Shown: positions 1 through 9,253, counted from the first letter of the stretch. The stretch is DNA of 64,000 nt from Providencia alcalifaciens DSM 30120 (GCF_000173415.1 NZ_ABXW01000053.1:124001-188000); one strand, 5' to 3'. The notes: a model not told the origin generated them from the sequence alone. Program-made: numbers and translations.

Positions 1-1
1 G

Positions 2-1192
2 GATAAAGTTACTAACAGTACGTGGATATTACGGGATAAAACCTTACATTTTTACCGACTTCCATGCAGTTTAGCGCGCCAAGCGCTAGCGGAGACGGAT
101 CGTACTGATGAGCATCGCTACCAAGCAGAGCAAAAGGAAATTGATCGTATTGCCTCTAGTGCCAAACGTTTAGCTATTTGGGGTAAAGTTTATGATAATG
201 AAGGACTTTCTCGAAAAGCAAAACAGATGGAAAAACAGATAGACCGTTTAAAAGAGGAACAAACTGACCTTACTGACGGTTATCAATGGCAATTACGACT
301 CAATGGCAAATCGATTCCTGCCAATCGCGTCCTTGAGTTTGATAACACCCAAGTATTGACACCTGATGGGCAATGTCTGTTTTCAGTGCCATTTACCCAA
401 GTAAAAAGTGGTGATCGCATTGCGATTATGGGTGCAAATGGTTGTGGAAAATCCACCTTATTGCGCTTAATTTGGCAACAGTATCTCGCTGATTTACGTC
501 ACGAAATGCAACTGAAGTTTCATCCCACGATTTCTGTTGGTTATTACGACCAGCAATTAGAACAGCTGAATGATAATGACAGTTTACTCGATGCATTACG
601 CCACTTTGCTCCCCTTACCGATGAGCAACGAAAAATGGCACTGATCAGTGCAGGCTTTGCTTATCCACGCCATCAACAGAAAGTAGCAACCTTAAGCGGG
701 GGTGAACGGGCTCGCTTATTATTTATTGGGCTCAGTTTAGCGCAATATGCGTTAATTTTGCTGGATGAACCGACTAACCACCTCGATCTTGAAGGTAAGG
801 AAGCCTTGAGTGAGCAAATTGCTCAATTCGAAGGGGCGCTATTAGTTGTTAGCCATGATAAGTGGCTAATTGAGAATAGTTGTCAGCGTTATTGGTATAT
901 TCACAATAATCGCTTAGAGGAGTACTTAAATCTTGATTCACTATACCAACAGATAGAAGCGCAATCTACCGCTTCAGACGGTGTATTCAAGACGAGTCAA
1001 GCCAATTTAACTTCAGAAAATACACAGACTGAAGTGGTCCATTCTCATGAAGATGCCTTGCTTGAACAGTTATTGGCACTGGAAGAAAAGCTAGACGCTG
1101 ATAAGCAACGCAAAGTTTCACATCAGAAGCCGCAACTTCAGCGACAATGGATTGAAGAAATCGCACGAATCCAAGCATTATTGAATATCTAA
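2..1192 (+). CDS. ABC-F family ATPase, C-terminal part (5' end outside window)
   Basis: The frame is open from base 2, so the gene starts upstream and only the last 396 residues are visible. These hold the end of the first ATP-binding cassette, the charged linker, and a complete second cassette: Walker A (GANGCGKST, about nt 430-456), signature LSGGERARL, Walker B with LDEPTNHLD, and the switch histidine in VVSHDKW. Two cassettes in one chain without membrane segments define ABC-F proteins, which act on the ribosome in translation or antibiotic protection. A Lys/Glu-rich C-terminal tail of about 60 residues follows. I cannot assign it to Uup, EttA, YbiT or YheS, and the linker (WILRDKTLHFYRLP) is unlike those. 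The first ATG inside the window (227) is internal and not the true start. Confidence 0.85.
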   Translation, partial: DKVTNSTWILRDKTLHFYRLPCSLARQALAETDRTDEHRYQAEQKEIDRIASSAKRLAIWGKVYDNEGLSRKAKQMEKQIDRLKEEQTDLTDGYQWQLRLNGKSIPANRVLEFDNTQVLTPDGQCLFSVPFTQVKSGDRIAIMGANGCGKSTLLRLIWQQYLADLRHEMQLKFHPTISVGYYDQQLEQLNDNDSLLDALRHFAPLTDEQRKMALISAGFAYPRHQQKVATLSGGERARLLFIGLSLAQYALILLDEPTNHLDLEGKEALSEQIAQFEGALLVVSHDKWLIENSCQRYWYIHNNRLEEYLNLDSLYQQIEAQSTASDGVFKTSQANLTSENTQTEVVHSHEDALLEQLLALEEKLDADKQRKVSHQKPQLQRQWIEEIARIQALLNI

Positions 1193-1198
1193 AATAAT

Positions 1199-1237
1199 AA
1201 AGGCTCTAGTGCACATATCGTGTTCTAGGGCCTTTCA
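1199..1237 (+). terminator. Intrinsic terminator after the ABC-F gene
   Basis: An 11-bp stem (AAAGGCTCTAG paired with CTAGGGCCTTT, one G-U pair) begins 6 nt after the stop codon and ends in a T-rich stretch. It would stop transcription of the ABC-F gene before the convergent gene at 1361. Confidence 0.65.
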
Positions 1238-1360
1238 TTCGATACATCCAGTGACAAAATAATTATTAATAAAGTAACGCAAATTTTCATTAGTGAAACT
1301 TTGTGAATTTCACTCTATTCACTCTCAGTTTATGAATAACTGTTTTGCCACAATATTAAC

Positions 1361-1579
1361 TTAGTATTTCTGTTTTTTTGCCCGCTTAAAGTAAGACATT
1401 GGGACGCTTGGGCAAACGACTTCTTTAAATTTAGCTTTATTCTTTGGTACTGAATCAGGCTGTTTTTCTTTCGGTTCAACCTGCTTATTTTCTTCCACTT
1501 GTGTCGCTTGTTCCGGCTGCATGGTTTCTTTCATCTGAATTTGCTCTTTTACTTGGATAATATGACGGGTTTTTGCCAT
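1361..1579 (-). CDS. Small charged hypothetical protein downstream of the PadR regulator
   Basis: 72 residues, not recognised. A good ribosome site (AAGGAAA, 8 nt before the ATG) and a 22-bp gap after the PadR-family gene support a real second cistron of that operon. The first 50 residues are rich in Gln, Glu, Lys and Pro and look disordered. The C-terminus is basic and contains the single Cys in VVCPSVPMSYF. There is no signal peptide, membrane segment or known motif. Its partner's promoter carries a Fur-type palindrome, so a link to iron is possible but is inference. Confidence 0.6.
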   Translation of the reverse strand: MAKTRHIIQVKEQIQMKETMQPEQATQVEENKQVEPKEKQPDSVPKNKAKFKEVVCPSVPMSYFKRAKKQKY

Positions 1580-1601
1580 GTTATTTTCCTTCTACTTCAA
1601 T

Positions 1602-2141
1602 TTATTCTGTGATTAATAGCGCAGCATTCACCTGTTCAATTCGATTCACTGCTTGGTTAATAATCTCGACTACCTGAGCTGATTCCTTCTTAGACAATTG
1701 TTGCAAAACAATTTTATGTCTGAGTAAAGACTTAAATTTATCTACCGCTAACTCAATTTCATTGGCAAACTGATTACCTGCCTTCAGTTCTTGTGCATAA
1801 TTTAGTTTTATTTTGACTTCCGCGAGGATGTCAGCCTTTAAAAGTAAAAAACAGCGCCCCTCTGGAGTAATCGTAAAACACTTACGCCCTTTTCCTGTTT
1901 CTTTACTGGTTGAAATAAATCCAAGATCTTCCAGTAATGTCAATGTAGGATAAATAACCCCAGGACTTGGGCAGTAAAAGCCTGCAGTTTCCTCACTGAT
2001 TTTTTTTATCAGTTCATAACCATAATTCGCGCCATCTACGAGTAAATGCAAAATATAAATGCGCAGCTGTTTAGGGTTAAACATACGTCGAACACTTTTT
2101 CCCTCACATAAACATGTTTCGAGAGGTTGTTGATTGTCCAT
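1602..2141 (-). CDS. PadR-family transcriptional regulator, YqjI-like
   Basis: 179 residues. A PadR winged helix spans about residues 24-100, with the typical stretches YGYELIKKI and SPGVIYPTLTLLEDLG, and a helical dimerisation region follows. E. coli YqjI, a nickel- and iron-responsive repressor of the siderophore-reductase gene yqjH, shares the core LxxxYGYELIK...YxPSPGVIYPTL. YqjI has a long His/Cys-rich metal-binding N-terminus; here only a short CLC remains, so metal sensing may differ. The ATG follows GAGAT at a normal distance. Upstream lie a perfect Fur-type palindrome and a pair of inverted 12-mers, suggesting iron control and autoregulation. It is probably co-transcribed with the 72-residue gene. 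Confidence 0.8.
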   Translation of the reverse strand: MDNQQPLETCLCEGKSVRRMFNPKQLRIYILHLLVDGANYGYELIKKISEETAGFYCPSPGVIYPTLTLLEDLGFISTSKETGKGRKCFTITPEGRCFLLLKADILAEVKIKLNYAQELKAGNQFANEIELAVDKFKSLLRHKIVLQQLSKKESAQVVEIINQAVNRIEQVNAALLITE

Positions 2142-2177
2142 TTGATATCTCAGTGAATGTGCAAAAAATTAAAAACC

Positions 2178-2231
2178 GATATATCTAATATTGTAATCTG
2201 TTTTCGGAATAATGCCAGAATTAGATATATC
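2178..2231 (-). promoter_or_regulatory. Inverted 12-mer pair, candidate PadR autoregulatory operator
   Basis: GATATATCTAAT (2178-2189) and its exact reverse complement ATTAGATATATC (2220-2231) face each other with 42 bp centre to centre, about four helical turns. Each half also contains the palindrome GATATATC. They lie 37-90 bp upstream of the PadR-family start. PadR proteins typically bind such dyads in their own promoters. That this protein binds here is inference. Confidence 0.5.
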
Positions 2232-2251
2232 TGTTTTTATCACAATGTGCT

Positions 2252-2270
2252 AATGATAATTATTATCATT
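2252..2270. promoter_or_regulatory. Fur box (perfect 19-bp palindrome)
   Basis: AATGATAATTATTATCATT is a perfect palindrome and contains the exact 7-1-7 Fur core TGATAAT-T-ATTATCA. It lies about 110 bp upstream of the PadR-family gene. The only other flanking gene, tyrP, ends towards it, so the PadR operon is the likely target of iron repression. Confidence 0.75.
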
Positions 2271-2332
2271 ATAATAGCGGGAAAAATTGGAGTGAAAGGT
2301 GCAAAACGTGTTTTTAGTGATCTCTGTAAATG

Positions 2333-2366
2333 AAAAAAGCCAGTTCTGAGAGAGAACGGGCTTTTT
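2333..2366. terminator. Bidirectional terminator after tyrP
   Basis: AAAAAGCC and GTTCT pair with GAGAAC and GGGCTTTTT around a short loop, with A and T tracts on both sides. It ends the tyrDC-tyrP transcript, which comes from the minus strand. Confidence 0.75.
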
Positions 2367-2391
2367 GTACTATAAAAATAACTCGTTAGTG

Positions 2392-3600
2392 TTAGCCGAT
2401 ATCCGGCAATAATTTAAAAACAATGCCTAATTGAATTCCAATAACAACGATGCCACAGAGGAACACAATGAATAAAGCAGGTTTACCACCGAGTACTTGA
2501 TATTTACGAGGGTTAATATGGCGGGATTTTAATGCCATCGCACTCGGGAGCAATAACGCTAAAATAGATAATGCGATCGCAGCATAACCTAATGCCATCA
2601 CAAAACCTTTTGGATAGAACAGCGCGAAAACTAATGGTGGTAAAAATGTTAGTAGACCCGTTTGTATACGCCCTGCCGCATTATCCTGACGCTTAAATAA
2701 ATCTGCCAAAAAGTCGAATAATCCTAATGCAACCCCAAGGAATGATGTGGCTAATGCAAGGCTCATAAACATCTGCGCGACCAATTCAGTTTTACCTGAC
2801 TGAGCAACAGATTTAATCGCTTCCAGTAATCCATTCAGCCCAGAGTTCTCTGCTAAAATGCCTACAAACGTATTCGTTCCAATGCTACCCAAAGTGGCTA
2901 TCTGCCATAAAATATAAGCAACTAACGGAATTGCACTACCTAATATAAAGATAACTCTTAGCTTTTTAACATCCCCACCCATATATTTCACCACACTCGG
3001 TACACTCCCGTGGAAACCAAATGAGGTAAAGAACACAGGGATAGCGGCAAGGATAAGGATTTTGTCTGTCGGAGCTGAGAGTAAATTCAATTGTTCAACA
3101 TGAGGGAACATCATTGCCAAAATGATCACTAAAAAGACAATTTTAGCCGTAAATAAAATTCGGTTAATAAAATCCACGGATGATGTCCCAAAACAGACCA
3201 CTCCACCACCAATAATCGTAAATACAACTATCCCCATCCAGTCAGCCATTTCGATAGCAAAGCTGCCTTTTAGATTTGATGTGATGATCTGACCCGCACC
3301 AGTTACATACGCGGCAGTTAAAGCATACATTAAAAACATCATGCTAAAACCAGTAATAAACTTCCCACTCGAACCTAAATAACGTTGTGCAACGCTACCT
3401 ATTCCAGTCTCGTGAGACTCATGCTGATACACTTCAACCAACAAAAGTGCGGTGTAACACATCAATGCCCATAATCCAAATAACATGACTAAACTGACTG
3501 AAAATCCATTACTGCCTGCTGCAATTGGCATCGCCAACATTCCAGCACCGATCGTAGTACCTGCAACAATAAAAACACTACCAAGTGTGCGATTTTTCAT
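2392..3600 (-). CDS. tyrP: Tyrosine/tyramine transporter of the aromatic amino acid permease family
   Basis: 402 residues, the usual length of the HAAAP family (E. coli TyrP is 403). About eleven hydrophobic segments are visible. The N-terminus has the family signature [12 protein letters not shown] (about residues 14-25), and [15 protein letters not shown] is also diagnostic. It lies 22 bp downstream of the tyrosine decarboxylase and is clearly in the same operon. The likely role is to bring tyrosine in, and perhaps to exchange it for tyramine. Providencia alcalifaciens is known to carry a tyrDC-tyrP pair. Whether it acts as a proton symporter or an exchanger cannot be read from sequence. 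The start follows AGGAT. Confidence 0.9.
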   Translation of the reverse strand: MKNRTLGSVFIVAGTTIGAGMLAMPIAAGSNGFSVSLVMLFGLWALMCYTALLLVEVYQHESHETGIGSVAQRYLGSSGKFITGFSMMFLMYALTAAYVTGAGQIITSNLKGSFAIEMADWMGIVVFTIIGGGVVCFGTSSVDFINRILFTAKIVFLVIILAMMFPHVEQLNLLSAPTDKILILAAIPVFFTSFGFHGSVPSVVKYMGGDVKKLRVIFILGSAIPLVAYILWQIATLGSIGTNTFVGILAENSGLNGLLEAIKSVAQSGKTELVAQMFMSLALATSFLGVALGLFDFLADLFKRQDNAAGRIQTGLLTFLPPLVFALFYPKGFVMALGYAAIALSILALLLPSAMALKSRHINPRKYQVLGGKPALFIVFLCGIVVIGIQLGIVFKLLPDIG

Positions 3601-3622
3601 ATTGAGATCCTAACAAAATTAA

Positions 3623-5563
3623 TTAAACACTAACTTTTTGGATGGAATGATGACGTTTATTTTCTTCATCAATGAGTTGTTGTAATTTGTCTTCAAAGAT
3701 GTTTCTTAATTCATTCCAGTAGCTTTCGAAATGTTGTTTATCACGCAGGCAATGCGTCATGATTGCAGCCCTTAATACATAAATAGAGTGGACTTTATGC
3801 CATTCATCTTCATTAAAGTTTGCATCTAGACACAGACTTTGAGGATTATCACCGTATTCCTCGTAAGTTAATGACGTTGATGAGGTTAAGAAATCATTTG
3901 CGTATGTACGCCCAGCGGCATAAGAACACAGCTCATATAGGCGTTTATTTAAATGATTCTGTTTTTCCAAAGAGGTATTCCCTTTCTCCCTAAACATAAA
4001 GTTGATCATGTGAAAATCAGGAGTGGGCATAGCAGCAAGCGTGAATTCGCGATCATCAATGATGAATGGTTCGCTCGCATTGATTTTTTCAATCATCCAA
4101 TTCGCTGTAGTGACACCCGCGGCAATCACCTTGCCATACCCCAATAAGTTTAGTGGCACTAACCGATGCGCAGCCCATACCGCCGCTGCCGTGGCACCCG
4201 CTTTAGAGCCTTCCATAATTGATGAGCCCAACAACACATTTTGTTGTTTGTCAGTTTTGCGACTGCTCTCTTTGACTTCTTCAAATACGTACGCAGCATG
4301 ATAGGAGATCAAATCGACAATACGCTTATCCTTCATACAGATAGCACCTGCTGCATAAGGAATAAAGCCAACTTTATGCGGATCCACTGTAATAGAGTCC
4401 GCTTGATTTAAGGCTCGGAAGCTTTGATAAACGTCAGGTTTTGGCCACACTACATCCGAAGGGAAAACACCCTCATGATGATAACGTTCAATCAGCTCAT
4501 CATATTCAAGGAATTGGTTGTTTTCATCACGGAACATTGCACAGGCATAGCCCGCATATGCGGCATCAATATGGACATAGAATGAAACACCAAAACGGTG
4601 TTCGCACTCTTCGCGTAATTTGATAACTTCGGCAACATTATCAATTGCCCCTGTTTCAGTGGTGCCAACAACAGCCACAACCGCAAGAATTGGCTCCCCT
4701 TTTTCAATCAACGAGAACACGATGTCACGCATTTTCGGTACGTCCGTACGATAGCTTTTATTCACTGGGAGTTGGACGATATTCTGTTGCCCTAACCCTA
4801 GGATATCCATCACTTTCATCCAAGAGTAATGTTTGGATTGTGGCACTAATAATTTACCCAGTTTTCCTTGCTCTACCCCAGTTCCTCGACAAGTTAAATC
4901 ACGGATCTCTTCGAATATCCCTTGCTTTTTTAGTTCATCAATCAGATCAAGTACCTCACTCGTACGCATATTCAGCAAGGCTTTTTCTGATGTATCTGAT
5001 AACAGATTTTGGGCTTGAGGATGAGTGGCTATCGCTAAAGGTAATGTTTTGATATTCCTTGCGACCCATAACCCTTCATAGTTAGCAACGGTGCCCCCTG
5101 AAGTAATGTGTCCCCATGATGTCTGTAAGTCATACCCAAACATCCCACATAAATCTAACCCTGCTTCAATTTCTAATACGGTGGTAGTTGGAGAGGATTC
5201 TTGGGCGCAATTATTGGGGTTATACATCATCGCCATGACATAGGCGAGGTTGGAAATCATCAACGTATCTGCATTCATATGCCCCATATAACGCGGTGAA
5301 AACCACGGCACTGAGGTTGTTTTCAACTTAGAGGAAAGCTGGTTAAGAATGCCTTCTGTACGATATAACGTATCCCGATACTCCGGTGCATATCTATCGA
5401 CGGTAGTCACTAAATCTGGATCTTCAGGATGATATCCCGAACGCCAGTGCATATGCTCAGTGACGGCATATTCCATCATTTCTCTGAAAAATACGGCATT
5501 TTCAGATTTTGGTCCTAGGAACAATGCATCAACGTTCATATTTTTATTTTTAAAATTATTCAT
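3623..5563 (-). CDS. tyrDC: Tyrosine decarboxylase (PLP-dependent, group II)
   Basis: 646 residues. It converts tyrosine to tyramine and CO2, consuming a cytoplasmic proton. It has the group II amino acid decarboxylase fold and resembles the large bacterial tyrosine decarboxylases of lactobacilli and enterococci. The PLP lysine is in TVDPHKVGF (about K397), preceded by HIDAAYAGY, which holds the cofactor-stacking region. TSGGTVANYEGLW is the substrate and PLP phosphate loop. I place the start at ATG 5563 rather than GTG 5569, because GAAGGT lies 9 nt before the ATG but too close to the GTG. It is first in an operon with tyrP; a TyrR box lies about 280 bp upstream. A side activity on DOPA or phenylalanine is possible. 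Confidence 0.92.
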   Translation of the reverse strand: MNNFKNKNMNVDALFLGPKSENAVFFREMMEYAVTEHMHWRSGYHPEDPDLVTTVDRYAPEYRDTLYRTEGILNQLSSKLKTTSVPWFSPRYMGHMNADTLMISNLAYVMAMMYNPNNCAQESSPTTTVLEIEAGLDLCGMFGYDLQTSWGHITSGGTVANYEGLWVARNIKTLPLAIATHPQAQNLLSDTSEKALLNMRTSEVLDLIDELKKQGIFEEIRDLTCRGTGVEQGKLGKLLVPQSKHYSWMKVMDILGLGQQNIVQLPVNKSYRTDVPKMRDIVFSLIEKGEPILAVVAVVGTTETGAIDNVAEVIKLREECEHRFGVSFYVHIDAAYAGYACAMFRDENNQFLEYDELIERYHHEGVFPSDVVWPKPDVYQSFRALNQADSITVDPHKVGFIPYAAGAICMKDKRIVDLISYHAAYVFEEVKESSRKTDKQQNVLLGSSIMEGSKAGATAAAVWAAHRLVPLNLLGYGKVIAAGVTTANWMIEKINASEPFIIDDREFTLAAMPTPDFHMINFMFREKGNTSLEKQNHLNKRLYELCSYAAGRTYANDFLTSSTSLTYEEYGDNPQSLCLDANFNEDEWHKVHSIYVLRAAIMTHCLRDKQHFESYWNELRNIFEDKLQQLIDEENKRHHSIQKVSV

Positions 5564-5584
5564 TATCACTACACCTTCAAACTA

Positions 5585-5604
5585 CAGCTGGCTGGCACCA
5601 GCTG
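5585..5604 (-). promoter_or_regulatory. Stem-loop in the tyrDC leader
   Basis: CAGCTGG and CCAGCTG form a 7-bp perfect stem around CTGGCA. It ends just upstream of the tyrDC ribosome site and could affect translation or mRNA stability. Function unknown. Confidence 0.35.
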
Positions 5605-5845
5605 CATTAAGTTACTCAACTTATTATCATTGGAAAGTGCAATAACGGGGGAATGTCTGTGTCGAATGACAACTTGTTAATGATATGACTAGACTTATAT
5701 CACTTAACCTATATTCAGTGGTAGACAAGCCGTTAATGAGCCAACTTGTCTATAGATATAATCCATCTTCATTAAAACATTAACAAACTCACCTCAATTT
5801 TGTTCGGATTTGTGGACAGCCACAAAAATTCAAAAATTAATTGTC

Positions 5846-5863
5846 TGTAAAGAGATATTTACG
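5846..5863. promoter_or_regulatory. TyrR box upstream of tyrDC-tyrP
   Basis: TGTAAA-GAGATA-TTTACG matches the TyrR consensus TGTAAA-N6-TTTACA at 11 of 12 fixed positions. It lies in the 403-bp gap before tyrDC; the other flanking gene ends towards the gap. TyrR controls tyrP in E. coli, so tyrosine-responsive control of this operon is a reasonable inference. The same gap holds the palindrome TTTGTGG-ACAG-CCACAAA at 5809-5826, of unknown role. Confidence 0.7.
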
Positions 5864-5966
5864 CTTAAAAGACTTGATAATGTAAATTATTTGTTATAAA
5901 TAAAAAATAATACCCTAAGTTATCGTTATCTAATCATATAAAAAAAGAGAAAAAATCAACATTCAT

Positions 5967-6977
5967 CTATCTGTTTATTAATATAATTTTACCAATCAAA
6001 TCACCTGACTCCATGTGTTGATGCGCACTCTCCACTTGGTTTAATGTATATATTTTGTTAATTATTGGTTTTATTTTACCGCTTTGGACTATATCCCAAA
6101 CCTGCTGATATAACTCTCTCGCGATTTGTGCTTTTTCTTCATTACTTCGAGAACGCATTGTCGATCCCGTGTGAATTAAACGCTTCACCATTAATGGCAT
6201 CATGTTGAGCTGAGTTGGGTTACCTTTCATCATACCAATTTGAATAATTCGCCCAAATTTTGCCGCAACAACATAGTTTTTACTGACATAATCACCGCCA
6301 ATAATATCGACAACCATATTCACACCTTTATGGCTCGTAAAATCTTGAGTGGCTGTGACAAAGTCATTCGTGCGATAGTTAATCACACAGTCTGCACCAA
6401 GCGATTTCGCAACCGCGGCTTTTTCTTCTGAGCCAACGGTCGTTATCACCGTAGCCCCAAACGCTTTAGCTAACATTATTGCTACGCTACCAATGCCCGA
6501 AGTTCCTCCATGTATAAGCACGGTTTCCCCTTGTTTTAACTGCCCAATTTGGAACATATTCGCCCAAACTGTAAAAAAGTTTTCAGGAATTGCCGCGCCT
6601 TCTTCAAAGGATAAATTTCCAAGTGGTAACGCGATATCTTGGTGTACTAGGCAATATTCTGCATATCCCCCACCCGCAACAAGAGCACAAATACGATCAC
6701 CAATGTTCCACTGAGTGACATCATCCGCTTTAGCCACAACAGTACCAGAGACTTCAAGTCCCATGATCGGTGAAGCGTCAGGAGGTGGTGGGTATGACCC
6801 TTTGCGCTGAAAAATATCAGGACGGTTAACACCGGCAGCTTCAACTTTAACAATTAAGTGACCAGCGAGTAATTTTGGGAGTGGAATTTCTATTAATTGC
6901 AGTTCATCTGAAACGCTAGGCTCTATAATGTCTACAGCTGTCATTAGTGGCGGCAATGACATAAAATTGTTACTCAT
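5967..6977 (-). CDS. Zinc-free quinone oxidoreductase (zeta-crystallin/PIG3-type MDR)
   Basis: 336 residues. It has the medium-chain dehydrogenase/reductase fold: an N-terminal GroES-like domain with GVNRPDIFQRKG (about residues 50-61), a Rossmann domain with the NADPH loop HGGTSGIGSVAIMLA, and a C-terminal IYTLNQVESAHQHMESGDLIGKI. The catalytic-zinc ligands of alcohol dehydrogenases are absent, as in NADPH:quinone reductases. It probably reduces quinones or other electrophilic carbonyls in the cytoplasm. The start follows AGAGGT. Transcribed alone, it ends 403 bp before tyrDC. The substrate is not predictable. Confidence 0.85.
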   Translation of the reverse strand: MSNNFMSLPPLMTAVDIIEPSVSDELQLIEIPLPKLLAGHLIVKVEAAGVNRPDIFQRKGSYPPPPDASPIMGLEVSGTVVAKADDVTQWNIGDRICALVAGGGYAEYCLVHQDIALPLGNLSFEEGAAIPENFFTVWANMFQIGQLKQGETVLIHGGTSGIGSVAIMLAKAFGATVITTVGSEEKAAVAKSLGADCVINYRTNDFVTATQDFTSHKGVNMVVDIIGGDYVSKNYVVAAKFGRIIQIGMMKGNPTQLNMMPLMVKRLIHTGSTMRSRSNEEKAQIARELYQQVWDIVQSGKIKPIINKIYTLNQVESAHQHMESGDLIGKIILINR

Positions 6978-7278
6978 TATGACCTCTTTTTATAAACTGA
7001 TAGGAAAAAATGATATTTTTATGTTTATTCTTGTGTTAATTTAATGCTAATAAATCACCTAAAATAAAACCTGTTTTTATTGAGTCTTTTATTCCCTTTT
7101 TTATATATTAAATTTATGTATTTAATATATGTCAACTCATGAAATTATTAATATGCCGTAGTTTAGCATGATCTGCTAAATCTATTAGATTGGTAAATTT
7201 AGCATTCTTTGCTTTTTTAATTAAGAACCTGATTCTGTCTTATATAGATCTTACCTGTTGTCTTATCTTATGCTAAAA

Positions 7279-7292
7279 TTGACTCATATCAA
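7279..7292. promoter_or_regulatory. FNR site upstream of fnr
   Basis: TTGAC-TCAT-ATCAA matches the FNR consensus TTGAT-N4-ATCAA with one mismatch. It lies 28 bp before the fnr ATG, consistent with the autorepression known for E. coli fnr. The rest of the 342-bp gap (6978-7319) is AT-rich and holds no gene. Confidence 0.75.
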
Positions 7293-7319
7293 TAATTTTA
7301 ACCTGATTGAGCATTTAAT

Positions 7320-8075
7320 ATGATCCCAGAAAAAAGAGTTGTTCGTCGCATCCAGTCTGGTGGTTGTGCTATTCATTGCCAGGATTGCAGTATTAGTCAA
7401 CTTTGCATCCCTTTTACATTGAATGAACACGAACTGGATCAACTCGATAATATTATCGAACGTAAAAAACCGATTCAAAAAGGCCAGGCTTTATTTAAAG
7501 CGGGTGATGAATTACGTTCTTTATACGCAATCCGCTCTGGCACGATTAAAAGCTACACGATTACAGAAGAAGGTGATGAACAAATTACAGGTTTCCATTT
7601 AGCAGGTGACCTTGTTGGATTTGATGCCATTATTCATACACAACATCCTAGTTTCGCACAAGCGTTAGAAACTTCAATGGTTTGTGAAATTCCATTTGAA
7701 ACGCTGGACGATTTATCTGGCAAAATGCCTAACTTGCGTCAGCAAATTATGCGCTTGATGAGCGGTGAAATTAAAGGGGACCAAGAAATGATCCTCTTAT
7801 TATCGAAGAAGAATGCGGAAGAGCGTTTAGCTGCATTTATTCTGAACCTATCTCATCGTTTTGCTGAACGTGGTTTTTCTCCAAGAGAGTTTAGATTAAC
7901 CATGACACGCGGCGATATTGGTAATTACCTTGGTTTAACCGTTGAGACCATTAGCCGTCTGTTAGGTCGTTTCCAAAAAAGCGGTATGCTGAGTGTTAAA
8001 GGCAAATATATCACTATCGACGATATGGCTAAACTGACTGATATCGCTGGTAAAGTTTCACCTGTTTCTTGCTAA
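7320..8075 (+). CDS. fnr: FNR, oxygen-sensing global regulator
   Basis: 251 residues (E. coli 250). N-terminal cysteines 16, 20, 23 and 29 are present; C20, C23 and C29, with a fourth in the cyclic-nucleotide-like domain (MVCEIPF, about residue 122), bind the [4Fe-4S] cluster that oxygen destroys. The CRP-type helix-turn-helix near the C-terminus has the recognition helix [13 protein letters not shown], with E-SR as in E. coli FNR. It activates anaerobic respiration genes and represses aerobic ones. It is followed by uspE, as in E. coli. Confidence 0.97.
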   Translation: MIPEKRVVRRIQSGGCAIHCQDCSISQLCIPFTLNEHELDQLDNIIERKKPIQKGQALFKAGDELRSLYAIRSGTIKSYTITEEGDEQITGFHLAGDLVGFDAIIHTQHPSFAQALETSMVCEIPFETLDDLSGKMPNLRQQIMRLMSGEIKGDQEMILLLSKKNAEERLAAFILNLSHRFAERGFSPREFRLTMTRGDIGNYLGLTVETISRLLGRFQKSGMLSVKGKYITIDDMAKLTDIAGKVSPVSC

Positions 8076-8085
8076 TTTTCCTATA

Positions 8086-8112
8086 AACGGGTCACAAACT
8101 TTGTGATCCGTT
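8086..8112 (+). terminator. Terminator after fnr
   Basis: ACGGGTCACAAA pairs with TTTGTGATCCGT, one mismatch, followed by TTACTTTTT. Confidence 0.65.
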
Positions 8113-8201
8113 GTTACTTTTTAATCACATTTCTTGCGTATTTATCCCCAATAACATAGTTTAGAGTGATGGAACTATCCGTTTATTGAGAGGATGTCAG
8201 C

Positions 8202-9146
8202 ATGGCTAACTATAAAAATCTTCTAGTAGCAATCGACCCAAATCAGGATGATCAACCGGCATTAAGGCGAGCAGTTTATATCGTGCAGCGTAATGGCGGG
8301 CGGATAAAAGCATTTTTGCCTATCTACGACTTATCTTATGATATGACCACCCTACTTTCGCCAGAAGAGCGCAATGCAATGCGCAAAGGTGTGATCAGCC
8401 AGAAAGCCGCTTGGATCAAGCAGCAAGCTCATTTCTATTTAGAAGCAGGAATTGAGATAGAAATCAAAGTCATTTGGCACAATAAACCGTATGAAGCCAT
8501 TATCCAGGAAGTGGTTAACGGTCAGCATGACCTTTTACTGAAAATGGCTCACCAAACTGACAATTTAGAATCTATCATTTTTACCCCACTCGATTGGCAT
8601 TTATTAAGAAAATGTCCATGTCCTGTTTGGATGGTGAAAGACAAAGTATGGCCAGACCACGGCTCTGTTGTCGTTGCCGTCAATCTCTCCAATGAAGAAT
8701 CCTACCACGATGACTTGAATATCAAGCTCGTCGAAAAAACCCAAGATTTAGCCCAGAGAGTCATCAAAGAACAAGAAATTCATTTAGTCAGCGCCTATCC
8801 TATCGCACCGATGAACATTGCGATTGAACTTCCCGATTTTGACCCTAGTCTGTATAACAATGCACTGCGTGGTCAGCATCTGATAGCCATGAAGAGCTTA
8901 CGTCAGAAATTTGGTATTGATGAGAAATACACTCACGTTCGTGAAGGGTTACCTGAAAAAATTATTCCTGATATGTGTGAAGAGTTGCATGCGGGTGTTG
9001 TCGTGCTCGGTATATTGGGTCGTACGGGGCTTTCCGCTGCATTTTTAGGGAACACCGCTGAGCATGTTATTGATAAACTAAAATGCGATTTGCTTGCAAT
9101 CAAACCGGATGGCTTTGTTTGTCCTATTAATGCCACTGATGATTAA
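8202..9146 (+). CDS. uspE: Universal stress protein E
   Basis: 314 residues (E. coli 316). Two tandem UspA-type domains: the first opens [13 protein letters not shown] and the second begins near residue 155 ([10 protein letters not shown]). The C-terminal domain carries [25 protein letters not shown], the nucleotide-binding G-2x-G-9x-G(S/N) pattern. Usp proteins are cytoplasmic and support survival in stasis and DNA damage. The start follows GAGGAT. Adjacent to fnr, as in E. coli. Confidence 0.95.
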   Translation: MANYKNLLVAIDPNQDDQPALRRAVYIVQRNGGRIKAFLPIYDLSYDMTTLLSPEERNAMRKGVISQKAAWIKQQAHFYLEAGIEIEIKVIWHNKPYEAIIQEVVNGQHDLLLKMAHQTDNLESIIFTPLDWHLLRKCPCPVWMVKDKVWPDHGSVVVAVNLSNEESYHDDLNIKLVEKTQDLAQRVIKEQEIHLVSAYPIAPMNIAIELPDFDPSLYNNALRGQHLIAMKSLRQKFGIDEKYTHVREGLPEKIIPDMCEELHAGVVVLGILGRTGLSAAFLGNTAEHVIDKLKCDLLAIKPDGFVCPINATDD

Positions 9147-9163
9147 ACCCAGTCCATAATATT

Positions 9164-9192
9164 AAAAGCGCATTAATAGAGTTGTGCGCTTT
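9164..9192 (+). terminator. Terminator after uspE
   Basis: AAAAGCGCA pairs with TGCGCTTTT, ending in six Ts. Confidence 0.8.
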
Positions 9193-9253
9193 TTTATTCC
9201 ACTTCAATGAATCGAAATTCGATGAATAATAAAAACATAATTTTCTGATATAA

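Noticed and set aside
4645-5052. 135-residue frame opposite the tyrosine decarboxylase gene
   Set aside because: Complementary-strand shadow of a strongly conserved gene; no start signal or family match.
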